From assembly GCA_950295325.1 (NCBI GenBank), contig OX485804.1:31250001-31310000 (forward strand): DNA of 60,000 bases, read 5' to 3'. Position 1 is the stretch's first letter. Every line of letters begins with the position of its first letter. Source of the stretch: Polytrichum commune. Its lineage: Eukaryota > Streptophyta > Polytrichopsida > Polytrichales > Polytrichaceae. The notes below the pieces were generated by a model, which did not search any database, had not been told where the DNA came from, and saw nothing but the letters and a program-made list of their open reading frames with translations. Shown here piece by piece: positions 47,759 through 57,550 of this stretch. The translations under genes and the position numbers were made by a program.

Positions 47759-48194
47759 CACTAAACTTACAGCGTGGATGTTTAAGGATACGGAAAGATT
47801 AACTCCTTTCCATCCCCGAGAATGTGGTAGACATGGCCATCATATTGTCACCCATGAACTTTACTTGAGACCTTAGGTGTTAAAGACTATTTTATTTACC
47901 CCCTAGTAAATAGGTCATTCTAACCGGACTTGTACGATTTGACAACCTTGGCACCTACCTGGAATGCCTAACCGGTAGCTTACCATTAACTTAAGCATGC
48001 CAGTTCCTAGTACTCCCCTGGTTGTTGTAATTCTATCCCTTGTTACCAGTTCCATAGTTCGTCTTAGTTCCAGGCTCTCCCTTGGTAGATCTGGCACCGG
48101 TAGTCCATGCCTGACCCATCATGTTTTTTGGCTAACTAGCCCACTGTTTTTCCGAACTAGCTTAACTCCTATCCCATCTCTCCCAATGTAATTA
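47759..48194. other. AT-rich spacer, no gene seen
   Basis: Short frames at 47915-48191 overlap on both strands and have no domain. Confidence 0.4.
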
Positions 48195-48197
48195 TTA

Positions 48198-48715
48198 GGG
48201 CGGGTTTAGACCTGGAGTTAGGGCTCAAAAATGGGCTGGGGTGCAAGAACTCCACTCCTCTCATTAGTAGAGAGGTTGGGACTCACCTCTTCAACTTTAC
48301 ACCATGAGTTGGGGCCAATTAATAAATTTATTTATTTATTCATCATGACAATGGCCTCAAGCCTTGGAAAAGAGAGCTCCCAACCTTGTGGACTCTTTCC
48401 CTCTAGTTGAGGCCATTGTTAGAGCTTTTATTTGCTTGTAATAGTTTATTCTTTGAGCATTGAATAGGAGGGGAGAAATTCTAAATTTATTATACTTTAA
48501 TCATTATCCATAGAATAGTTCATGAGTACGTTGGAGCCCTCTCATAATTGCAGCCTCCAAATGGCCCCAACCCCACCTAAATAGGTTTACACATGAAAGC
48601 AATGAATGGAGTTAGGTTACTTTCTTATTAATGGCCTTGGGGCCCCATTTGCATGCCACATGGGACATATTGGCTTTCATTCATATTGGCCCTGGCCCCA
48701 AGTCTAAACAGGCCC
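48198..48715. mobile_element. PIF/Harbinger-like MITE, TTA target duplication
   Basis: The left end is GGGCGGGTTTAGACCTGGAG and the right end, read inward, is GGGCCTGTTTAGACTTGGGG. TTA lies on both sides (48195-48197 and 48716-48718). The two halves also share internal inverted segments (for example GGGGCCA tracts). It is 518 bp, non-coding, and belongs to a different sequence family from its neighbour. Confidence 0.8.
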
Positions 48716-49006
48716 TTAGACAGTTGCATTCATTGGCAACTCTGGCCCCCTACCGGGTTGTTATCGCTTCTGATGACCATAGATACCTAATATTAACAAG
48801 ACTAGGTTTAAACTTTTCACCTTTCTCTTGCTATTACCGGGCCTCTTTGCCGGTACCGGCTAACTAACCACCCTCATAACTTTATTTTACCGGCTTCAAC
48901 TATTCTTGCTCTCACCAACTGGTTATTTCCCAGGGGGTGAATCTTGTTGATAACATGCTTACTTTTCTTTTCTACCGGGAATCGACTCATTCCTTACTGC
49001 CTGTTA

Positions 49007-49801
49007 GGGCCACTTCACATCATGGCCGAAGGTCAAGAGGCCGTCGATATTCACCAATTAGATTGCAAGAAACCAAGAATTCGAGCTCTCGACCCTTCAC
49101 ACCAAAGGCCAAAGTCCAAAGGTCGCTGCTCTTCAAAATGTGTACATGGCAATATTTTTTAACCAAGGCGACATACTCTCGAAAGAAGTGTGGGTCGGAC
49201 ATAATCGAAAACCCAAACTATGGTCAAGAGGTTGTTCATTTTTTCAAATAAATAAAATCAAAAATCAAGGCCGTTAGATCGGAGGGGTTGTTTTGGGTAA
49301 GGAAAAGTGTGAGATGCTCCTTCTTCATTTGGACTTTGGAGTTGGCCTTTGAAGGCTTCACACTATGACCCCGTCTAGGTCGAGAGGCCGTGGGAGTTCC
49401 TGGCCAAAGGTTTGGACTTTGGGCTTGGCCTTCGGAGGCTTCTCACCATGCCCGGCCGAAGGCTCCAAATCCTATACTCCCTCTGTTTCACAATAAAACC
49501 ATGGTTTCTGCATAAACTCCGTGCCAGAATAAAACCATGGTTTCGTTACGGACCTCCTCCGGGCATGACAGAGACGTCGGCAACTTTTCGGCAGCTCCCA
49601 ATTTTGGTTAAAAAGCGCATTGTGGTTCAAATCCGGTCACTGTTCTTAATCCCGCACTGAAATAGAAACCACAATTTTATTTTGAAACAGAGGGAGTATT
49701 TTGATTGGCTATTTGCAGTCCACTTCTTTGGACTCTCAACAAAGTTTGGCCATTCAATCCCACAACCTCTCGACTTGGATGGCCATAGTGTGAAGCGGCC
49801 C
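49007..49801. mobile_element. PIF/Harbinger-like element with a nested Stowaway insertion
   Basis: The left end is GGGCCACTTCACATCATGGC and the right end, read inward, is GGGCCGCTTCACACTATGGC. TTA flanks both ends (49004-49006 and 49802-49804). The interior repeats related segments (GGCCGAAGG, GAGGCCGT) and contains a complete second MITE at 49477-49696, so the outer element is older. Without the insert it would be about 573 bp. Confidence 0.8.
49477..49696. mobile_element. Stowaway MITE, TA target duplication
   Basis: The termini are CTCCCTCTGTTTCA on the left and its inverse TGAAACAGAGGGAG on the right, flanked by TA (49475-49476 and 49697-49698). CTCCCTCYGTTTCA is the hallmark terminus of Tc1/mariner-related Stowaway MITEs in plants. 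It is 220 bp and is inserted in the PIF/Harbinger-like element around it. Confidence 0.9.
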
Positions 49802-50028
49802 TTAGTCCAAGTCCAAACTCTACACATTCCCTCAATTCTTCACCCTAGTAATGACGCTTATTTGAGTACTATTCCACCACAACCGAGGCATAGGTTTTTA
49901 TCCTTTCCTTCCTTACGCAAGAGAGAAGATAAAAGTAAAGGAATACCAAATCTAACCCTTCATGCAAATGACTTCATACATTTTGTAAACTTCCTTGGGA
50001 ATCGGTGTGATTGTACCCTCACTGCATA

Positions 50029-50791
50029 CAATCTACCCTCTATAAATGTTAACCCTCGGGAGTGGATCAAAGTTAACATTTATAGAGGTGTTAATAGTTA
50101 ACAATTATAAATTTACTTTTTTGAGCAATATACAAATCTTAACATTTATAAATATAAGCAATTGTGAAAAGTCCTTGTGAGAGAATACCATTCATAAAAT
50201 TGCAAACCCACTCAAAACTTTATTCAATATCAAGTTTACAAATCACGGGTGAAGTATGAATCAATGGTTCTTTGGTGAGATTCATCTACATGCACAACTT
50301 GCAAATATTTCTCAATCTGCACCAACAAACCCACATACTTGGACACATCACATGAACGTGATTCCATGTACCTTCTAATGGTACCAAAACTAGATTGCAA
50401 GTCACTATAAGATGGAATGGGTTCCACCTCACACTCCTCTCCCTCACAATCATCATTTGAGACATTAGAAGTCCCACCAATAGAGCCTCAAACATCCCAT
50501 ACATCCTCTTCGGTGACCTCATATGGATTGTTCAAATCAAAGTCTAATTCGATGAGAGAGAGAGAGAGAGAGAGAGAGGAATGTAATTGGATGTGTAGTT
50601 TTTATCATCCATATTATGGTTGTATTTCATTCGTTAACATTTATAGAGTCAAATTTACAAAGAAGGGAGTACCATTTTGTTAACAATTAACACGTTTAAC
50701 ATTTATAATGTGCAATATGTGGGAGTAGAAGAAAGTTAACATTTAGAGAGGGTTAACACTTATAGGTGTAACATTTATAGAGGGTGGACTG
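50029..50791. mobile_element. Emigrant/pogo-like element, TA target duplication
   Basis: The left end CAATCTACCCTCTATAAATG mirrors the right end, which read inward is CAGTCCACCCTCTATAAATG; TA flanks both (50027-50028 and 50792-50793). The known Emigrant/Lemi terminus likewise begins CAGT and contains CCTCTATAAAT, so a pogo-type Tc1/mariner origin is likely. Further inverted copies of GTTAACATTTATAGAG occur inside both ends. The 763-bp body holds a (GA)n tract at 50557-50578 and no transposase reading frame. Confidence 0.75.
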
Positions 50792-50817
50792 TACACTTAA
50801 ACAAATAGATTCTCTGA

Positions 50818-51330
50818 GGGGCGGTTTACACTATGGACCAAGAGCCATGACCATGAAATTCTAAAATCTGTGATTGGAGAGTAAAGTGCTCTTGGTCCCA
50901 TTTGGCTTTACACTACCTTGAAAAAAGGAGAATGACCACTAACTTTGAGGTCCCCAAAAACTACTAAAATCTGCCATTTGGATAATGTGCCATGGTCCAA
51001 CGGGTTTTCCGTTGAGGCGAGGCAAAATGCTCGACTCAACGGAAATCAAGGGAGCCGTAAGGCTGAAAATCAGCCATTGGCCGAATTTATTTTTTTAATA
51101 TTTATTTTCCCGGATTTTTTTGATGTTACTGTAGATCGTTGGGATAGAAATTTAAAAAATCAGCCCAAAGTTGTCCCGGTCCAAATCCACTTTACACTAC
51201 AAGAGTGACCAAGCCACTCAAAAATCCATTTTTTAATTTTCATGGTCACGGCTCTTGGCCAAGAGATGTGACCATGAAAATGATTTAATTTTCTTGGTCA
51301 TGGCTCTTGGTCCATAGTGTAAACCGCCCC
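50818..51330. mobile_element. PIF/Harbinger-like MITE, TGA target duplication
   Basis: The left end is GGGGCGGTTTACACTATGGA, continuing CCAAGAGCCATGACCA; the right end is its perfect inverse over at least 36 bp. TGA flanks both ends (50815-50817 and 51331-51333). The near-perfect termini suggest it is the youngest element of the cluster. It starts 25 bp after the Emigrant-like element ends. It is 513 bp and non-coding. Confidence 0.85.
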
Positions 51331-51333
51331 TGA

Positions 51334-53257
51334 GGTAATCGCCCAAATCCCTACACAAAAACTAGTGCTTAAGAGACCCATACTACTTTACTTACCACAA
51401 TCCACATCACGAGGTAACCCGTCACAAGTGTTATTGTTTATGGGGCCTCCTATGATGCATGTTGTGTCATCTACTAGTACAAAAACATAGATTAGGACAC
51501 CCCCCCCTATGGTATCTCTTTGGCTCCGGTACACTGAGACCATGAGCATAGCACTATTATATATATTGTTTCTATGTCACATCTTGCAAAGTGGTGTGTT
51601 CCATGGGGTACCACTAAATATAATTGGTCATTTGTCATGGTATGGTGTAAACTACCCCATACTTTGATTTTTCATATCAAAATCATGTGATTATCATAAT
51701 TCATTATGTAAGATATGTGGGCCAAAATTGTGGGCACTTCCACTCCATGACCAATTTTGGCCGCTAGATAAGACTGAGAATTTGTGTCATCCATTTACCA
51801 ATTGCAACTCATGAAGATTGCCATTTATAAAATTTCAAAATCATAGTTGGGATGCAAAACTTATGGGAGGACACTTTCTCTTTACACAATTACATAGACC
51901 CTACCAAGTGTGTTGACTATTGAATCTATAATAGTGTCTATATGTTGGGCACATAGCACAACTTCAATGTAACACCACTCACATATACAGGGGTGTCCAA
52001 TTAAGAAGAGCGGTTACGCAAGGCCCACACACAAGGTTACTTAAAAATCACTAATCTATGTGGGTTCTCTATGCAAGTATTCCCTTCATGGTTGTTATTC
52101 TTAGTTGGATGCATATATCCAAGTGATATATGGCAAGGTTGTAGTTAAGAATGATATTAAAATGACACGTGTCACAATGAGATGGATAGGACTATGTGCT
52201 CAAAATATACATCATTGTTAGGTTCAGTTGTTAACACAATTGAGAGGGCGTTTATGACCACTTAAAGAGGGAAAATATATACATGTATAACCACTTTGCA
52301 TTCTCGTAACTATTGCATCGCAATTCCAATTTTGAAACATTGAATAAAAATATGTGTGATTTGCAATTATCGACCGGTAGAATAATTATTGATGCAATCC
52401 AACAATCAAAATCTAACCCACAAAAATTTGATGGTGTTAGAAGTGCCCACAACAAGACCCACGTACCTTGGGGTGGGTTCACATTAGAGCACAAGTCCAA
52501 TAAGCTTGGGGTCCATGAACCTTACTTTTGGACTCAAAAGTGGACCCAAGTTTGAAGATCGGTTTCTAAAATCCACACTAGCACCACTTCATTAAATCGG
52601 ACCTGGACCCTATTGTAAACTCCTTGGGTTCACAATTTTGCTTTCGAGCAATATGATTACTCAATTTTGGAGTTTCGTTTGGTCTTGGACTCTAGTGTAA
52701 ACCAATGTTAGAGTGACAACGTTTTTTCTTTTCTTTTAATATCATTTGGGCATCTATAATGATGATGTCTAATTATTTGATTATCTATAGGGCATTACCA
52801 ATAGGAATTTTGATCCTATTTTTCTTCCAATCCCTCTTGGGTTTATATACCATGTAAGGACCTTCATACCTAGATAAAACTGCACTTGCACCAATATGAT
52901 TTAAAATAATAATTAACTTGAATACTTACACAAAAAATCTCTCACCATGAGATGCCCACCAAATAACTTAGCAACATTTGACTTGTATAACAAATTTGAT
53001 ACCCATGGGTTAGATTCTTTGGTACCATTTATCTATTGATGTTGATCATCGATCCTATGCATTCACCTATGTATACACTAGGATTACCGGTCCAACCCTT
53101 ACTAGCTTATTAAATTGTGAAGTTTGGAAGAAGCCTTGTCTCGCCTACACATGAAAAGGATGACTCAGGGTTTAGGGTTTAAGGAGCCTGCTGCCTTATC
53201 TGCTTCCTTGGGCTCCTCTCTGGGCAATTGCACAGACAGAGTTCCATCGCCATTGCC
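51334..53257. other. Intergenic DNA with further transposon pieces, upstream of MurE
   Basis: Relatives of the 38-kb intron transposon occur at 51730-52018 (ending GTGTCCAATTAAGAAGAGCG) and 52087-52265, facing away from each other. A possible further element at 52469-52706 has inverted ends resembling GGTTCACATTAGAG. TTTATATACC near 52848 could be a TATA box for the next gene, about 400 bases before its ATG, but this is weak. Confidence 0.45.
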
Positions 53258-56200
53258 ATGGCGCTCTGCTGGTCCCCTCCCGTCACTCACCCAACTCTTG
53301 GCTCGTCGCAGTCATGGTTTGTGAGAAATCATGTTTCTCACCTCACCGTTGCTGCTTCCCGTCAGTGCAATGTGGCATCTAGGGGTTCAGGTTTGGGGGT
53401 TAGGGGTTTTGCATGGAGAGGGGAGAGGAGGGGGAAGGGGAATGCGAGGCCCTGGGTGGGGGCTATGGTGGGACGAAGGGACACTCAGGAATTCGATGAG
53501 TACATTGATCCCGCCAAGGCTGAGCCGTTGGAAAGAGATGACGCGGATGACGAGGAGCTCACCAAGTTTGATCGAGTGGTGCGGGAAGCTGAGAAAGTGC
53601 GCAAATCGCAGGAGGAGGAATATAAGAGGACGAAGCCAATTTTTATGAAAGCTATAGGGCTGGAGGCAGAGTCCAAAGAAGCGGAGGCTATGGCTGATGT
53701 TGCGGATGATGATGAGGATGATGATGAAGCAGAGAAAGGATACTATCTAGGGAAGAAGAGGCAGTCCAAGACCAGTGGGGTTCGAAAGACAAATGTGAAG
53801 GGCCCTGCATTGGCCTCCATAGCTGCGAAGGCAATGCAGGATATAGAGGAGGGCGAGGAGGTTGAACTCGAGCCTGAGGAGGAGCTTGAGGAGGAGCTTG
53901 AGGAATTGGAGATTGTCATTCCTGAAGTTGAACTTGACGAAGAGGTGGAAGAAGAAGAAGAGTTTGGGCGGTTTGGAGATAATACGTTTGGGGGACTCGC
54001 ATTTGATGATGATGGTGAAGATGATGAAGCGGAGGAGGATTTGCAGGAACCTGCCTACAGGATGACCCTTGGAGAGCTCCTAGATGAGGCAAGGGTGACA
54101 CCCATCTCCGTGGAAGGAGACCTTGAAGTCGAAATCACGGGCATACAACATGACTCTCGCCAAGTCATCCCTGGAGACTTGTTTGTGTGCATCAAAGGGT
54201 TGACATCCGATGGGCATGATTTTGCAGCCCAAGCCATCGAGAGAGGGGCTGTAGTCGTTATTTCGTCCACAGAAGTGCCGGCGAGCGATGGTGTGAAGGC
54301 TGTAGTGATTGTTGAGGACACCAATATCCTCCTCTCTGCTCTCGCAGGTCCTTTTGTCTCTCCTTAACTACCATTTTATCTGAATTTTGCATCTACTTTG
54401 ACTTCTAATAGCAAGTCTTGTTGCACTTTAATTAACGCGTTTCGAAGCTGATTCTTCACATGTTTTTGTGTCATAACATTCTTGAGTGGGTAACCTATGT
54501 AGTCTCTCGGTGCAAATGGAATAATTCTTAGGTTATCTGGATGACAATTGAATCTTGGTAGATGGGAGAAGGCCTCATGACCGAAGATAGGCAATAATGA
54601 GGTGCTGACCTAATGGGAGTATGCCACTTGAGTATGCTCAGCATTCATGCATGCAATCAAGGGCCTTGATTCTCGGATTTTTTTGTTGTTCTTGAAGCTA
54701 GAATAGAAAGGGACCCTCCTTATAGGGCTCAAGAATATTATTGTATGCTACAGGTGATCCTGTCATATTTTATACTGGGCGTCAATAAGTATTGAAAGAT
54801 TGCACAGTTTAGGATTAGTCATGTTGGAGACACAGGAGTACAGCTTTCTTAAGAAGGATATTCATTCTGGAGAGAGCTGCTCTTCTAATCTGGGAAGGTT
54901 CCTCTTAAATTATGTCATGCTGATCTTGCAGGAGCATTTTATGGTCATCCCTCCCAAAATCTAGCAGTTGTAGGAATTACTGGCACTAATGGGAAAACCA
55001 CAACGTCGTACCTCATTCGGAGCATGTATGAAGCCATGGGCTTACAAACAGGACTTCTGGGTACAATAAACTACTTCATTAACAGCAAGAAGAAGATTGA
55101 GGCTCCCAATACAACACCTGATGCGGTTTACCTCCAGAAACTGATGGCTAGTATGGTGCATTTTGGAACGGATGCATGCATTATGGAGGTCTCATCCCAT
55201 GCAATGGTACTTGAGCGATGTAAGGAGGTAGATTTTGACATAGCTGTGTTCACAAATCTCACACGAGACCATATGGACTTCCACAAGACGGTAGAAGATT
55301 ATCGAGCTGCAAAAGGGAAGCTCTTTGCGAAGATGGTGGACCCCGAGCGGCATAGGAAGGTTGTGAACGTTGATGACCCGGAGGCACCTTACTTTGTAGC
55401 TCAGGGGAGCCCTGATGTCCCAGTGGTGACATTTGGAATGGAAACTGCCAACGCAGATGTCTACCCTCTTGAAGTGCAGTTGTCGCTTTTCGAAACAGAG
55501 CTGTTGGTGCGGACGCCAAAGGGGAATGTAGAAATCTCATCAGGGCTGTTAGGTCGGCACAATGTGTACAATATTCTTGCTGCTGTCGCAGTTGGTGAGT
55601 GGTCCCTGTCCCCTTTAGCATATAGTTACCACTTTCCCTCTATTCCCAGAGTTAAGTGGGTCAAAATCTGACTGTTTTTTGTAGATGAGATCGGCCACTA
55701 GATTTACCATGTGCATCATCACACGCACTTACTACAAAAGAAAACTATCTTGACAACAATAAGGAAGATGCTCATATTACATCCTTTCAGTTCCCATGTA
55801 TTCATTGATTGGTAAGACGTACTGTGATAGGTAGGATACTGCAGTTTGACCACTTCGCATGGTTGATTGCACCTGAACATGATAAAGCTGAGGTGTAGCA
55901 ACAAGAACACAGTGTGAAGAACTTCCAAATTTTCTGCGCAGGTATTGCTGTGGAGGCATCCTTAGAAGACATTGTGAGGGGTATTGAGGAGGTGGATTCG
56001 GTGCCAGGAAGGTGTGAGCTTATTGATGAAGAACAAGCATTTGCTGTGATTGTTGATTATGCACATTCACCTGATGCTCTTTCAAGACTGTTGGACACAG
56101 TCAGGGAGTGCGGACCACGTAGGGTGATCACAGGTTTGCACTCGTGCATCGCCTTCCTCTGTACTGAAAGTTACCAATGGTCGATCAGTTTGGGTTCAAA

Positions 56201-57550
56201 ATTAACAGAGACAGAAAGAGGCATTGCTTATGTGTGTTATATTCAATATTAACATAATGTCAAGAGTGTTATAGGTAGTGACGACCACAAAGAGCTTTGT
56301 TCTGAATTGGAAGTTAGCAATGCAAAGAATGGTGCTCTGATATGTTCTTTGGTTTGGTTTTGTTGGGACTGCAGTGGTAGGATGTGGAGGTGACCGGGAC
56401 CGGGGTAAGCGACCAATCATGGCCAAAATTGCTGCAGAGAAGAGCGATGTTTGCATATTCACTGCTGACAACCCTAGAACGGAAGATCCATGTAAGCAAT
56501 ACTTCATTCTATGCCCTGAATTGTTATTGAATGGTACCCTCGCATTTGTGACAGTTTTTATTGGATGTCAAAGGATGTTGAACATGTTGAGAGGTTATTG
56601 CACTTGGATCACAATTGTATCATTCATGTTACATTTCTTGCCTTGCTACCCTTGGCTCATTGTGGATGTGTTCGATCTACTTACTCTCAAGAAAGTTTGG
56701 TTGTGCAGTGGATATCTTGGATGATATGTTAGCTGGCGTAGGGTGGTCCATGGAGGAGTATGTTAAGTGGGGAGACGAAGATTATTACCCACCTCTTCCA
56801 AATGGTCACAGATTGTTTGTGTATGATATTCGAAGTATTGCTGTTCGAGCTGCTGTGGCCATGGGAGAAGAAGGGGATGCAGTGGTATGATACTCGTTCC
56901 TTCAGCCCATTGTTAGGACAGAGTTATTCCTAATACCTCTATAAAGCTACAATCAATACAGCTCTCTGCTGACAAATTTGTTATTGGTTTAAAAATTTCT
57001 TCCTCTTTTGTCTTGTGGTGCAAATTGCAAACCTTAAATTTTGCACCTTTGCAAATCCCTGCCACTACCGGGAAGAAGACGAAAGAGGCGGGCATTTTTT
57101 TTTGTGGAGGCTCTTTGTGATTACTTCACCTTATCGCACTTGTAGACAGAAGAGTTCTGGAATTACTCCATCGCTTGGTTGACTTTTGTCCTTCATGTCA
57201 ATGTTTTGTTTCTAGAGCTAGATCCTTGTACAACTATGCTCTGATCTGGACCTGTCTTTTGCAGGTGGTTGCTGGGAAAGGCCACGAAACCTATCAAATA
57301 GTAGGACAGACCAAGGAGTATTTTGATGATCGAGAGGAGTGCCGGGAAGCATTGCAACATGTAGATGCACTTCATGCTGCAGGAGTTGACACTAGCGAGT
57401 TCCCATGGAGGTTTCCAGCTTACCTATTCCTCTCTAGTTGTTCTCTATCATAGTGGAGAATAATCACCCTGTTGAGCCTTGAATTGTTGATGTTGTTTAA
57501 AATGAGTCTCAGATCAGTGTGTTATGTGCAACAGGGTTCCAGAAAGCTAA
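53258..57550 (+). CDS. MURE: Chloroplast MurE-like ligase (UDP-MurNAc-tripeptide synthetase family)
   Basis: MurE adds the third amino acid to UDP-MurNAc-L-Ala-D-Glu in peptidoglycan synthesis; in plants it acts in chloroplasts, and in Arabidopsis it is a plastid RNA polymerase-associated protein. Seven exons: 53258-54347, 54932-55594, 55942-56133, 56375-56491, 56709-56884, 57265-57410 and 57535-57550. All phases agree, giving 799 residues. The ATG at 53258 has a strong context (GCCATGGC). Residues 1 to about 60 look like a transit peptide. Residues 75-262 are highly acidic, an extension typical of plant MurE. The ligase follows: N-terminal domain from 267, ATP loop G381TNGKTT387, SSH at 451-453, TRDH ending at H477, K491 at the carbamylated-lysine position, D680NPR683 and G750KGHETYQ757. 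DNPR is the motif linked to meso-diaminopimelate in bacterial enzymes. The C-terminus FPWRVPES comes from a 16-base last exon. Enzymatic competence is inferred from these residues. Confidence 0.92.

Noticed and set aside
57411-57453. MurE ending at the TAG-terminated extension of exon 6
   Set aside because: A GT donor at 57411 joined to the 16-base exon at 57535 gives the family-typical end PWRVPES, whereas reading through gives an unrelated hydrophobic tail.
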